Below are positions 32,343 to 44,145 of a stretch of DNA of 64,000 bases, piece after piece. Source of the DNA: Clarireedia homoeocarpa (lineage: Eukaryota > Ascomycota > Leotiomycetes > Helotiales > Rutstroemiaceae); contig LNKV01000001.1 in assembly GCA_001465935.1 (NCBI GenBank), forward strand, positions 992,001 to 1,056,000, read 5' to 3'. The notes beneath the pieces are model-generated. The model was not told the origin of the DNA and did no database searches. It saw only the letters and a list, made by a program, of their open reading frames with translations. A program made the position numbers and the translations under genes. Numbering within the stretch: the stretch's first letter is position 1; each line of letters opens with the position of its first letter.

Positions 32343-33852
32343 ATGCTACCACCTCCCACTTTAACCTTCACCATCCCTTCCATCCACGACAGCACAGTTC
32401 TAGAATGCAGGATCTACCATCCGGCTTGCCTAACACCGACCTCACTCCCACAAGTCACTTCATGGCGGAAGAGAGCGGCTATTGTGGCACATCCTTATGC
32501 GCCATTGGGTGGAAGCTACGATGATGCTGTTGTTGATATGGCGGCTTCAGTGATCTTGAAGCAGGATTTCGTTGTTGGGACTTTTAATTTTCGGTATGCT
32601 AGAAACAAAATCTCCGATGCATGCCTGTGGGACTTTAGCTGATCATTGTAAAGTGGTGCAGGGTCGTCAAAGGGTCATACTTCCTGGTCGTCGCAGCCGG
32701 AACAAAAGGATTACATGTCATTCATTGGGTTCATGGTTCACTACATGCATTATCTTACATCGCCGTACTCTCCTGCTACCGGACAACCGTTGGGCGAGCC
32801 TGGCTTTGGAGATCTGAGTCCGGTTCCTTCACAGAGTCTTTCGCAGCCGACTGCAGCGTCTCGTTTTGATGAGGTGAAATCCAATGGGCAAATTGATACT
32901 AGGCCGCTTCTACTACTCGCGGGATACTCATACGGGTCCTTGATAACAACATGTCTGCCGCCGAGCCTCCTTAGCATTCTCGTGCCCTTCCAACGTCCCA
33001 CCTCTGGTACCCCTCACTTAGACATAACATCCCGAGCGCGCTTCCTAGCACAACAACAGAACGAAGCGATGCAAACCGCCCTCTCCCTTCCCAGAACCGG
33101 AAAGCATAGACGAGGACGTAGTCTACAGGTCAGTGACGGAATCTCATATCAGGAATCCCACCCATTAAGTCAGGGCGTGCGGATGGGCGGTGATGAAGAT
33201 ATCCGCAGAGCGAGTCGTGATATGCATGCACATCGGTCCACCTCGGTTGATGGCCTGGAGAGAGTGAGGAGGAGTGTGGATAAGATTCGATCGCTGGTGC
33301 GATCGCCAAGTCGCGGTCAAAAGTTTCCGAGTAGTACTAGCGGTGTGCGGAATCGAAGATCTGATGCAGGAGACGGGGAGGTGCGGGCGCAGTCAGAAAA
33401 TATAATTGGAGACGATATACAGCTTGCATATTTGTTGATCTCACCGTTACCGCCGGGTGGCATGATTAATAGTCTGGCGACGATTGGGAGTTTGAGACCC
33501 AGTTTTCTGGTAGGGAGACAGAGGGCGGATGCAGAGAATGATGTCAAATTTACAGTGGATCGTACGTTGGTGGTTCATGGGACGGGAGATCCGTTTGTGC
33601 ATGTGAAGACTTTTAGACGTGAGTTTGCATCTACTTATCACGATCGTTGGCGATGGATGACTATTGACTGTTTGTCTAGGATGGGCAGAGAAGCTGTCGG
33701 GTTTGTGCGAAAGTAGAGGTTGTATGGGAGGTGCAGGCTCGACTTTCAGGTATAGGGAGATTGAGAACGGAGAACACTTTTGGAGGGACCCGGCTGCTGC
33801 GAAGATTTTGAGAGAGGAGATTGGGGGATTTGTGGTAGGGTTAGATAGTTAA
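32343..33852 (+). CDS. Alpha/beta hydrolase fold protein
   Basis: Three exons: 32343-32593, 32654-33618 and 33680-33852, giving 462 residues. The N-terminus reads LTFTIPSIHDSTVLECRIYH, followed by AAIVAHPYAPLGGSYDD and NFRGAGSSKGHTSW. That last run is restored across intron 1 only when the intron ends at AAAG (32653). The nucleophile elbow is LAGYSYGSL (GxSxG type). A disordered Ser/Arg-rich insert of about 130 residues follows, with the end of the fold in LVVHGTGDPFV (acid loop) and ENGEHFWRD (candidate His). It resembles uncharacterised fungal members of the superfamily related to bacterial dienelactone/CocE-like hydrolases. The substrate is unknown. The ATG at 32343 is the first in frame; a TTG upstream is ignored. 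Confidence 0.82.
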
Positions 33853-33917
33853 TTGGCAGTACTGGTTCCTGCATACATTCCATCGCCATCTGCAGGCTGG
33901 TGCAGCATTGCTAGCTC

Positions 33918-35780
33918 CTACATAAAATCATACACGCCCTCCAAACTAGCATGCATTATCTCCCTCACCTCGCCCTTCAAATCATCCCACTCCGTCCCTA
34001 ACCCTCCCAAAATCCCCCGCACCTCCCTCTCTCCACTCTCCCCAATCCACCAGATCCTCCTAAATCTCACCAGCATCGCAAAGAAAACCCCCGCCAACAC
34101 CATCGCCCGCGGTCGTTGTTCGTCCACCAATTCTAAATACCCTTGTGTGATAAAATACGGAAACCCAATGAGCAGCCGGCATACCGTCGGCGGCGCAGCG
34201 GCGTCTTGTATCTGTCGATTGATGTAGCCCAGCAAACACACCGTGCAGCGGTACGCTTCTTGCGTGGTGGCGTCCCATGGCTCGTTGGACATGTCGTGGG
34301 GCCTTCGTCGGAGGAAATGCGCGAAGCGCACGCTGTTGAGCGGGTCGTGGAAGATGGTGCAGGGCGAGGCCAGGATGGGTGTGCGGTGGATGAATTTCCA
34401 GGCGGTGCTGGTGCTGATGTTGATGTGGGAGTTGGTGGTGGTGTTGGTGTTCGTATTGGCACTTGCATCAACATTTGCATCATCATCATCATCATTTGTA
34501 GTAGCAGTGTTAGAGATGCAGCGGCACGCCGCGCTAAAGGCCTGCGAGGCCCCACGTGTGATGCGCAGCCAGTCGTGGGGAAAGATGTAAGGGGTAAGTG
34601 AACGTGATTGCAGGAGGGCGAATGCGGCAATGCGGATGTGGCTGGAGGTGAGAGAGATGGCGTCAGCGTTTTCGGGGGTGAGGTGGGAGGCGTCGATGAG
34701 GTGGTGGTGGATTGTTCGGGATAGGTAGTGGTGGGCTGAGAGGTCGAAAGGGGAGGAGGAGGAGAGGGGTAGGGGAGTGGATTGGGATGACGATGAGGAT
34801 GGGGATGGGGATGAGGAGGATTGGGATGGGAAGGAGATATGGATGGAGGATAGGCAGTAGATGGAGTAGAGGAGTGCTTCGTTTGTCAGTGCGAGGGAGG
34901 GGATGGTTTGGCGGAAGATTTCATATCCAGATGGATCGGGATGGGTGGGGGTTTGTAGGGAGAGGGTGAGGCTTGTTCTGGTGGTGAAGTGGTGAAGAAG
35001 GGCGAGTTCTTGAAGCCGTCTTTCGGGAGTTTCAGAGGCTTGTGAAGAAGAAGATGCTGAGAGCTTGCTGTGTGTTGCTGCTTTTCGGCTAACAAAGGGA
35101 TCATATTTGCATGGTGTATCATGGCGCTTGCAGTTGGAACATATAGGATGACCTTCGTCACACTGCCTTCGGTGTCAGATATTTCTTCACCCTATGATTT
35201 GCCGGGACTCGCACTATGGTAGAGGAACAAGTGTGTGGTAAAATACGTAGAACGGTCATTGCCATGGCGTCCGGTATTATACGTTATCGACATCGCGCCC
35301 ATTGAGACTTCCAGTACAGTTGGATATGTAGTTGACTATCCATGGCTGATTGCTACCATGATATAAAGACTGGTCAAGCTTCCTCTCTCTTGCCATGTTG
35401 AGATTGAACATGCAAGATACATCCACCTAGCCGCACTAGCAAGCTGGGGAAAAGGCAACGACGTGATAGAATTCGACTGTTAAAGTATACCTTTCTCTCA
35501 GACACCAGAACTTGGGCATTGCCTGAGGAGTATACCCGAATAGAAATGAGCACGCATACATGCATACCTTTACTCTTCTTGCTCTACATCTCAAACAACC
35601 TGTTCGGACCTTCTTGTGATAGTTTTTAGATACTCCGCCCTTGCTGTTCTTCCTTTCTAGTTCAGGAGTCCATTCAACCCATTCTAGCTCGTTAGAATGT
35701 TCCCCTGCAGGTTTGCCGTCTGTCGCGAGATTGAACCCCGCTGGAGTGGAGATAAAGCCAGGATCATCAGAAGAAGACAT
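33918..35780 (-). CDS. Zn2Cys6 fungal transcription factor
   Basis: Two exons, 35780-35568 and 35162-33918, give 485 residues. The zinc cluster is C-x2-C-x6-C-x6-C-x2-C-x6-C: GCLRCRARRVK in exon 1 (Cys62, Cys65) continues as CDEGHPICSNCKRHDTPC in exon 2 (Cys72-Cys89). It is split by a 405-nt intron, long for this window. The remainder resembles the fungal-specific regulatory region (DUF3468/Fungal_trans_2-like), with long Ser/Pro runs, a short poly-Asp plus Asn/Thr stretch, and WKFIHRTPILASPCTIF. DNA-binding nuclear regulator; target genes are unknown and there is no linked metabolic cluster. The stop codons are only 66 bp apart with the hydrolase gene (convergent). Confidence 0.87.
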
Positions 35781-36149
35781 AGTTGCCTCACGAGCATGAA
35801 TGCGCCGAGGCTGTAGAGGAATGTATTGGTGCGGCGGTCATTTTGGGCTGATGTCGAGAGTGTTATTCCAGTAGCCTGATTGGAGTGGAGCACAATTTAC
35901 CTTCGTAGAAGATTTGTCGAGCTGCTTACACCTGCGGTCTTGCAAGGGGAGGTTGTATCATATCCAACTGATGTACGAAAAGAAAAAGTCTATGAACCAA
36001 GAAAAAGTTTTATTTCTTTAATATATGATTCAGATTATAGTCTTTTCGATAGGCTATATTGACTGAAATTCTCCCGCGTCTACGAGAGCTTGTGACCGTA
36101 TGCGGCTACAGTAACTATCTCACTAGTATATGATGCTACGCAATGTACC

Positions 36150-36150
36150 A

Positions 36151-36178
<28 letters not shown>
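36150..36178. repeat. Poly-A tract of 29 bases
   Basis: An uninterrupted A29 between two genes; nothing around it shows a retroelement body, though a poly-A tail of a retrosequence cannot be excluded. Confidence 0.95.
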
Positions 36179-36181
<3 letters not shown>

Positions 36182-36354
36182 GTACATTGAGTGTGGCCCA
36201 ATTGCTCTCATTTATTAGTCCAAGTGGGACATTGATCAGTGTTCATCTATAATACAGACATTGACCGGGCCCTTCTAGCCGTCAGAGTCATGTCTCAACG
36301 TCCTGTACACATTGTGTGTCATACAATAGTCCATTGTTTCCTGCCCACTAGGCA

Positions 36355-36609
36355 ATGTTTCTCTATGATTACAACCCCGATACAGGCAAACCATGCCCTA
36401 CTGGCAAAGAGATCCATGCTGAGGGCGATGCTCGGAACGGATTCGGGCTCCTTTTCAAAAGGAACCACGACTTGGACCGTACCGACCGTGGGCTCCGCCA
36501 AACTCAGATCAACATTGCCGATAGAGTAACTGCTGGTCAAATAGTGATCCAGGACACAACGGCTATGGATACTTTCGAGAGACTGGCATTCAATGGTCTG
36601 CATGAGTGA
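36355..36609 (+). CDS. Small hypothetical ORF (84 residues)
   Basis: An open frame from an ATG at 36355 to TGA at 36609, beginning FLYDYNPDTGKPCPTGKEI. Composition looks protein-like, with no hydrophobic stretch. A 38-nt GTGTGT...CTAG segment (36314-36351) could join it in frame to an upstream ATG at 36290, adding nine residues, but this is short for an intron. An antisense frame of similar size exists. I recognise no family, and it may be chance. Confidence 0.25.
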   Translation: MFLYDYNPDTGKPCPTGKEIHAEGDARNGFGLLFKRNHDLDRTDRGLRQTQINIADRVTAGQIVIQDTTAMDTFERLAFNGLHE

Positions 36610-36842
36610 AGGCGATTAGAACACCGCTGAGAAGAGCACGGCGTCATGGATGCGGATCGGGTTTTGCATCATATGCATTTCTTGGGTTTGGCAGCCCGTC
36701 GTTAAAAGACATCACATCCGAACGTAAGTAAGCCGAAGAATAAGCTAGCACGAATTCAAAAATACGTCGCTTGCCTAAAGTTAGCCACTTCTAGCACATA
36801 GCACATAGTGATGGGCATTCCATTCACCAAATCACCTCGCCC

Positions 36843-37862
36843 TCAATAACTCTCAACCTCCCCCCTCCCGCCCTCATCCGCAACATCCATCACCCAACCC
36901 TTGGGCCTCTCCCTCCCCCTAACAATCATGCCATAAACCGCCGTCTCCACCTTCTCCACACACGTCCTCATAACCTCCATCTTCTTCTCCACATCTCTGC
37001 CCAGCCCCGTATTCCCACACCTCGTCGTATCCAGACTTTCGAATGATGTTCGCAAGATGCGAAGATCTGATAAGATTGTTCTTTCCTCCTCTGCTTCTCC
37101 ATTTGCCCCCTCAGAGGAAGATGAAGGCAGGCGTCCATCCGTAGCCATCCTCGTGACTGCAAACCGCATGATCTCACCGACAAGATCGAATAGCCCGAGG
37201 ACATAATCATCGCTTGTGAGCTCGATGCCGGCGGAAAGGGAATCTTGAGCTTGGGAGAGACCGATGAGGGATTGTTGGGTGAGGTAGTGGGAGAAGGAGA
37301 CGGCTTCCATGTATTCCTGCACGCCACCGGAGATTTGTCGTTGGTAGCGCCAGGAATTGATGCCAGCGAGGTCTGGGACGATGCTTGTGAAGAGGTTTTG
37401 AATGGTGGTTAGACGCTCGTTGCTTTCCGAGGCAATTTTGGGCGGGAGAGGGGTGTGGAGGGCTTGAGCTCTGAGGGAGGGGTTAGTTCACGTGCTTGGC
37501 GTTTGGTTATGTGACGAGAGGGAAGGAAGTATGTATACCGTTGTAGAGAGAAGATTCTGAGGTTGTTGATTAGCTATTGTTCTATCACGTAGTCTTTAAA
37601 AATGAGTGTAGTTCAAATAATGAACTTACATCTTTTTACTTAAAGCCGTGATATCTCTTGAAGCTTTGATAATTCTCTCCCTTCGATCATGATGTTCATC
37701 CAATTCGGCGCGGAAAGTCTCGAACATGGGCATGAAAGGACTGGTAATAGTCCTTTGTGCTGAAGCTGCACCAACCGGCTTGGATGTACCATCGTGTTGA
37801 CGTTTTACACCTGGCATTTTGGCTGTGGAATTGGAGACGGGCAATGCACCTGTTTCTTGCAT
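36843..37862 (-). CDS. Translin-associated factor X (TRAX)
   Basis: Partner of translin in the C3PO endoribonuclease complex. Three exons: 37862-37630, 37556-37539 (18 nt) and 37470-36843, giving 292 residues. After MPGVKRQHDG and a short variable region comes the helical domain: FETFRAELDEHHDRRERIIK, ITALSKKIIFSLQRAQ (spanning both introns), GVQEYMEAVSFSHYL, and GLFDLVGEIMRFAVTRMA, characteristic of the translin/TRAX fold. The C-terminal helix contains EVMRTCVEKVETAVYGM. The micro-exon encodes IFSLQ plus flanking partial codons and restores the family sequence exactly. The first ATG is at 37862; the one at 37817 is an alternative start. No translin gene is in the window. Confidence 0.88.
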
Positions 37863-38076
37863 TGTAAAGATTGATTCGATGAGGTCCAAGTTGTATTTTG
37901 TGAAATGTGGATGCAAGCAAGTGACAGGTTTAGCGAAGGACGGCGTGTGATTATTGACGACGAAATATCAAAAGACACGTGCAAGCCATCAACACCACTG
38001 GACTTCACCACCTTCTCCCCCAGGATATATCTAAGTTAATCAAGAAGAGGTTGCGCATGCATCCCCCGACTTCAAG
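37863..38076. promoter_or_regulatory. Divergent promoter between TRAX and GPI mannosyltransferase
   Basis: Only 214 bp separate the two outward-facing start codons, so control sequences for both genes are compressed here. No TATA box is evident. Confidence 0.5.
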
Positions 38077-39628
38077 ATGTCACCCTCCACCTCCTCTCTC
38101 CCCACCCAACTCTTCCAATCCACCCCCCTCCTCCTCTCCATCTCTACTCTCCTCCGCATCATCCTCCTCCTCTACGGCCTCTACCAAGACGCCCACTCGC
38201 CACTAAAATACACCGACATCGACTACCACGTCTTCACCTCGGCCTCGCAGTATACGTCCCTTGGGCTCTCGCCCTACACGCGTGAAACCTACCGCTACAC
38301 TCCGCTCCTCTCATTCCTGCTCCTCCCCACAACCTGGTCCTCCTCCCCCCTCTTTTTCCACTCCGGAAAGCTTCTCTTCGCACTCTGCGACATTGTCGCA
38401 GGATGGCTGCTCATCGTGCTGTTGAGAGGCCAGGGGATGAGCCATGAGAAAGCGGGAAAGTACGCGAGTATCTGGTTGTTGAATCCGATGGTTGCGACGA
38501 TTAGTACGAGGGGAAGTTCGGAGGGGATTCTGGGGGCCATGACAGTCGGGTTGGTGTGGGCGGTTGTGAAGGAGAAGTGGGCGGTGGCGGGGTGGGTTTT
38601 GGGGTTGGCGACGCATTTCAAGATTTATCCTGTGGTGTATGGGGTCAGTGTTTTGTGGTGGATGGATGGGGAGAGGATTGGCGGAGGGAAGGGTAATGAG
38701 AAAATGGGGAGGAAAGTTTCAGTTCAGAAAGAGAGATCTGGTGATGATATCTGGGGAAAGTTGATTCGTTTTATGAGTTGGGAGAGGCTGATTTTTGTTG
38801 CGTCGAGTTTGATCACGTTTGGTGGTCTTAATGTGGTTATGTATAAAATGTAAGTTCCCTCCCTTCCCCTCCGCTTTGATCCAACCTCTCTGCTCAGCTT
38901 CTCATTGTCTCAATCACAACCGAACTAACAACCCTCAAGCTACGGGCCTCCATTTCTCCAACACACCTACCTCCACCACCTCACCCGGATCGATCATCGC
39001 CACAACTTCTCCCCCTACAACATCCTCCTTTATCTCCGCTCTGCTATCCCTTCAGATTCACCTGTCCCACTCGAATCTTTGGCATTCATTCCTCAACTTT
39101 TCCTTTCAATTGTTGCCATTCCACTCGTGCTCGCTAAGAAAGATCTCGCTGCGACTATGCTTGCGCAGACGTTTGCTTTCGTTGCTTTTAATAAAGTTTG
39201 TACCAGTCAGGTGTGTTTCTCTTCTTCTCCCCCTTAATTCACCCTGCGCCTCATCTATCTTTTATCTACCGTCCCTCCTATCCCCCTCCCCCTCCCACAC
39301 AACCAAAACTAACCCCCCCAACCCCCATCCCCAGTATTTCCTCTGGTACACGATTCTCCTCCCGCTCTACCTCCCCCAATCCTCCCTTCTCCGGCGGCCC
39401 TCGCTCGGCCTCCTCGCCGCCACCCTCTGGATCCTCACACAGGCACTCTGGCTATACCAAGCCTTCCAGCTCGAGTTCCTCGGCCACAGCACCTTTGTGC
39501 CCGGCCTCTGGCTCTCCAGTCTACTGTTCTTCGCGACGAATGTTTGGATCTTGGGGGTCATTGTTGGGGATATTGGGGTTGGTGAAGATGGAGGGGGGCG
39601 AAGGCCAAGAGGTGAGGAGCTGAGATGA
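38077..39628 (+). CDS. GPI14: GPI mannosyltransferase 1 (PIG-M)
   Basis: ER enzyme adding the first mannose (alpha-1,4) to the GPI anchor precursor from dolichol-phosphate mannose. Exons: 38077-38849, 38940-39210 and 39335-39628, giving 445 residues. The lumenal catalytic motif is YTDIDYHVFTSAS (DxD), followed by GLSPYTRETYRYTPLLSFLL. Several hydrophobic spans follow. Other family blocks are WLLNPMVATISTRGSSEG, ATHFKIYPVVYG, HNFSPYNILLYL and SQYFLWYTILLPLYLP. Introns of 90 and 124 nt are GT-AG and pyrimidine-rich. The product would need a PBN1/PIG-X partner, not seen here. Confidence 0.94.
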
Positions 39629-40342
39629 AGCATGGATGATGATGACTTGGGCATGTAAGAAGAAGAAAGGAAAGGAAAAGTATCTTCAGAAGTGCGCAAC
39701 AGCAAAGTGAAAATGTATATTAGAAGTTAATTACAACGGCAGATACATGTGTATACACATTACATCAAATCAATTAAAACACCAAAAAAGCAAACAGCAA
39801 AAGCAAAATCAAGCCAGGACAAAGCACCTATCATTCATCCTATCCAGCACTAAACCTGCCGACAAGCACCCCTCTCCCTCTTACCTCTGATCAGTTGGTT
39901 ACCCACGTGCCACCTATCTACAAGCTTTTGGTTCAAAACAACATTCAAACCACACGGAAACAAATACGCAAAAATGCACTTTGATTACTAACTCCAAACA
40001 AATGCATGCTCGTGTTGAAGAAGTAGCGGAAAAGAGATGTGAGATAAAGACCAGAAAACAAGACCAATCCATTTCCTCCTCCTAAAAGTCCGCAGCACTC
40101 CCAATTTCCACCCACCCACCCATCCAGCCCGCTAACCCATCGCTCAGCAAAAAGATACAGTATGCCCAATATCCATTCCATTATTTTACACCTTAATACT
40201 CCAATATAGACACGTGCTGTGCGAGCAAAAACAAATGATATCACTTTCCTTTCCTTCGCTTTCTTTCGCTTTCTTCATATCACTGCCTTTTTGTTTCTGT
40301 GGTATCTTGTTTCTTCTTCTTCTTCTTTTCCTCCTTCTCAAA
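39629..40342. other. Intergenic between convergent GPI14 and F-box gene
   Basis: 3' flanks of two convergent genes. No gene. A pyrimidine-rich stretch (TTCTTCTTCTTCTTTTCC) lies near 40313. Confidence 0.45.
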
Positions 40343-42150
40343 CTATGTTATAGTAATTGGACTCCCGCTAGACAAGGCAAGATAACTCGAGACCTTGATA
40401 GACAGCGGCCTAGTCTTTGAAAAAGTCGGCCCAGTCAAAAATTGACCATCTTTTCCAACCTCCACTTCTCCAAGTGTTTCTGCTTTCTCCACGAAATAAG
40501 CAGACGATCTACTTTTAGCCAGCTCTTCTACAATCTGGTTACTCCAGATCCCTGTGCATCGGTTTTGGACCATCTCAAAGTATGGATTTAGTGGCGGAAC
40601 TTGGGATTCTGGGATATTTGTTAGTCTTGTCTCAGGATGAAAGATCCACGTCCAAACTTACCAAGATCTATAAATCTAATCCTCAGGTAATCAAGTGCCG
40701 TCAACTTGTCTAATGCTTTGACAGCTGATAAAACCAAAGCTTCAAACGCCAATATAAATGTCATATCACTGATTCCTGACCCATCATTCCACTGCATGGT
40801 AGGCCGGCAGCAGTTCTTGACAATAAGCTCAACACTCTTCAACCGAGTGGTGCGGCGATTTGAAAGCCTAGCCGCGGTATCGAAGAAAGTATGGCAAACC
40901 CGTCCAGTATATGCCAAATGCTCGAGAGTTGGAATCGCCTTGGCCAAGTCATTACAGAAGTGTGTCTTCTGGGAAACTTTCCTGAAGAACGCAGGGGTTG
41001 TAGCTTCTCGTCGGTAGTCATTTTCAAGGCAGATATTGAGATGCGTGATGTGTTCGGGGATTCTGGGAGCTATTTGTGCAATGCATAGGTAGGCCTTCGA
41101 TTTCGGTTTGGCATATGAACCATGCCATTCGTTCAGATTCGGTAATGCCGCTGCTATAAACTGGAAATCTTCATCTGTTCGAATAATATTCCACTGTCCC
41201 TTGCACACCAATGTCCTAATACTATCCACCACGGGTAGTTTGGTTGTCGTTTCGGGTCTTGAGAATCGTTGCACTTGTGGTGGCTTTTTCCTGTCCCCGC
41301 CCTCCAAAGTCAAGATGCAGGCTTCAGAAAACGTTGTCCGCACGAATCCAAATATCTCATCTAATGTACAATTGTTCGATGGAGACTGATACGTAACGCT
41401 GGTTGTGGCCTCCTGGCCTAGGGTTGCCAGCGAGCGGATCAAAGTAGAACGGTCTGGAACCACAGAGGGTATACGTAGAATTCGATCAATAGGCAATTTC
41501 TTTGTTTGGAACACCGGAAACCAGATTTCGATATGCTTGACATACGCACATAAGTGTGGATGCGCATAAAACCATTCCGACGCTTGATCGATTGAATCCC
41601 TCGTGCCCTTTACCTTGAGATGCCGGTATAATCGCTCTTGAATCAAAGTCCTCCACTGAGCACTCACCAGTGCCAGTTCTGATACCTCACGACGCCTGGA
41701 GTGTCTTAATGCGGTAGCCCAATTTCGAAGTACCTTTGATTTCCCGGGTGACATTGTCCTCGCCGATGCGGCAGCCCTGCAGCCAAACAGATGGTCGAGA
41801 ATCTGTTCGTGAATTTCCACTGGAAGAGCGCATAAAAATGAACCTGATTGGGGTGGTGTTGGCGGTTGCTGTTCTGGTACTGGTGGTTGTTCGTCCATCC
41901 ATTCTAGCGTTTCCAGCCCCCCTCGTCGCTGTGATATCTCTCCATCCAACAGCTCCTGTCGCGGAAAGGGAGTCGAGGCCGGCCGTTCAATATTTAGTAT
42001 AGCATCGACTTTCTTTTGTTCCGAAGGGAGTAATGGTCGCAGAATCGTTGGCGTCGACGGGCCGGGGGTAACGGGAGTCGAGGCGGTCGTCATGATGGGA
42101 AACAGGCTCGGATTTGGTTCCTCCTCTCGCGGGGGGTTGTCGGGCTGCAT
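40343..42150 (-). CDS. F-box domain protein
   Basis: Two exons, 42150-40662 and 40608-40343, give 584 residues. A Pro/Thr/Glu-rich N-terminus (about 100 residues) precedes the F-box at about residues 107-175 (LCALPVEIHEQILDHLFG, with SELALVSAQWRTLIQERLYRH closing it). The rest has alternating segments such as YVKHIEIWFPVF and ITHLNICLENDY, reminiscent of degenerate leucine-rich repeats common in fungal F-box proteins. Likely an SCF substrate adaptor; the target is unknown. The 53-nt intron is GT-AG. It is the third F-box-type gene in this window, but its sequence is not obviously related to the other two outside the F-box. Confidence 0.83.
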
Positions 42151-42651
42151 TTTGTTATCTTTTTCCTTCCTGTTACCTCTTTCTCTGTTATGCTACCTAT
42201 AAAGCCGAAGTCATGGAATAGAGGCAAGGGGGAAAAACGAAAGTGAGGTCGTGTGATATTTTTTGGGCTACGGGATCGTGTCGAATTCTCGTTGGTAAAT
42301 TGGGTAGAAATTGGTAGAAATTGAGTTATGCGAGCCGGCAGAAGCAAGATTGATAAAAGAGCCGAATTGAAGTGACGCCGTAGATGATGAGGAAAAGGTC
42401 TGGGTATGCGGTGCTACCCGGTTTTATATGGTGATTGGGATAGAGTCAGGTTTTGTGGGAGGGCAGATGTTGCGAATGATGTTGTTCTTTCCTTTTTGAA
42501 TGTTGGATTTCTCGCGCTGTGCTGGTGGTGCGACGAACGATTGCTCTTGTTTATGTGGTAATGTGATGTGATGTGATATGCTATGATGATTTGTTTTCTT
42601 TTGGACCAGCAGTGGACCCTCCTATTGAGCTCGTCGAAAGTCTCAGTCTGT

Positions 42652-42838
42652 GGGGGGGGGGGGTTGGAGGGGGTGTATTGGGTATTTTGGTATTGGGTAT
42701 CTGGGTATTGGGCGTTTTGGTATTGGGTATTGGGTATTGGGTATTGGAAGAGGTTGATTTGTATGTGGATGTAGATGTGGATGTAGATGTGGATGTAGAT
42801 GTGGATGTAGATGTGGATGTGGATGTGGATGTGGATGT
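42652..42838. repeat. Poly-G, GTATTGG and GATGTGGATGTA arrays
   Basis: A run of 12 G (42652-42663) is followed by 7-bp GTATTGG-like units (about 42678-42747). After a short gap comes a 6/12-bp GATGTGGATGTA array (about 42762-42838). Confidence 0.85.
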
Positions 42839-42884
42839 AATGAGAAGAAGAGAAGAGAAGAGAAGAAGAAGAGAATGAGATGGG

Positions 42885-42955
42885 AGTTGGAAATTGGAGC
42901 TTGGAGCTTGGAGATTGGAAATTGGAGATTGGAAATTGGAGATTGGAGATGGGAA
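42885..42955. repeat. 7-bp-unit array (ATTGGAR)
   Basis: Imperfect ATTGGAA/ATTGGAG/GCTTGGA units repeated about ten times. Confidence 0.8.
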
Positions 42956-43080
42956 ATGCTGATGAGGCTGTGGGCGCGGGAAGGAGTGAATTGTATCTAG
43001 TGTAATAACGGCGGATGGTGGGTGGTGGGTGTATGGTGGGTGTATGGTGGGTTATACCAGCTTTGGAGGGGAGTGAACAG

Positions 43081-43148
43081 ATGCTTAGATGCTTAGATGC
43101 TTAGATGCTCAGATACTCAGATACTCAGATGCTCAGATGCTCAGATGT
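43081..43148. repeat. 8-bp-unit array (ATGCTYAG)
   Basis: Eight consecutive units: ATGCTTAG three times, ATGCTCAG, ATACTCAG twice, ATGCTCAG twice, with partial units at the edges. Confidence 0.85.
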
Positions 43149-44145
43149 TCAGCCTTTTCTTTTCCCTTTCTCTTTTCCCTTTTCCTTTGCCTTTGCCTTT
43201 TCCCCTTCCCCGTGGCTTTGCGCACCGGCAAAGAAGCAAAGAGCAAGCGACGACATGCACAGGAGGCAGAGGGAAGAGTGCAGAGGAGAGGGGACAGGTG
43301 AGAGGTGCGTTCCATGCGTTCCATGCGTTCCACCAAGTCGAGACAGTCCAATCTACTTTTCCCCCTACACGCCTCCATCAGGCCAATCTAGTAATGGCGA
43401 TTGATCGTGTGCCCATTTTCGACTTGCGCACGCAAATCCAGGTCTAGAACCAGCAAATAGAAACCCAACAAGTTACAACCATCGTCTGCGCGTCTGCACG
43501 TCTGCAGCAACAGTACCGTGATGGACGGACGGTCTGACTACAAGCAATCACCATCACCATCACCATCACCATCACCAATAACCTCACCCGTCTCGATGCC
43601 GACGATGATATTCCCTTTTCCTCAGACAAGATTCCCTTTTCCATCCAGCCTCCCAGCCCCCCCCCCAAAAATAGCTTCAGCACAGACAAAAGCACCACCA
43701 AATGTAATGCGACAAACCTGGCATGGAATCAGGTCAATGAAACACCTCACACAACATACCCCATCTACAGTACTGTATCTATCTAATCCATGAGTCGTTG
43801 ATTGCTCACTCGCTGCTTGCTGCTTGCTGCTTACTAAATGCTAAGCGGAATTATTGATTGCTTTTCAGGAGATGCAACACGCTTCCGTCGAGAAACATAT
43901 CGAGGTCATCTCTAGAACACAAGAGGCGAATAGGATGCATTTATATATATCATTGCTGCTATACTTGGTAGAACTATACTCCCGTACGGGTGTGCAACAG
44001 CCATCGCGCCTTTCTTTCATAATGGCGGGGTAATCATCTATCTTACAGCTCTAGACCCGCCTGCCTCCCCCATCTTTGATCTAAGTGTCATCTATCCATT
44101 ACATCTAACTCTCACTCCCCTCTATCAATCATTCAACCCTCCCAC

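Larger units (their letters stand above)
42151..44145. other. Intergenic region of 2 kb dominated by simple repeats
   Basis: Promoter side of the F-box gene. Several unrelated tandem arrays are packed between 42650 and 43345, plus CACCATCACCATCACCAT near 43548-43577. Open frames here are translations of the repeats. I see no credible gene. Confidence 0.6.
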
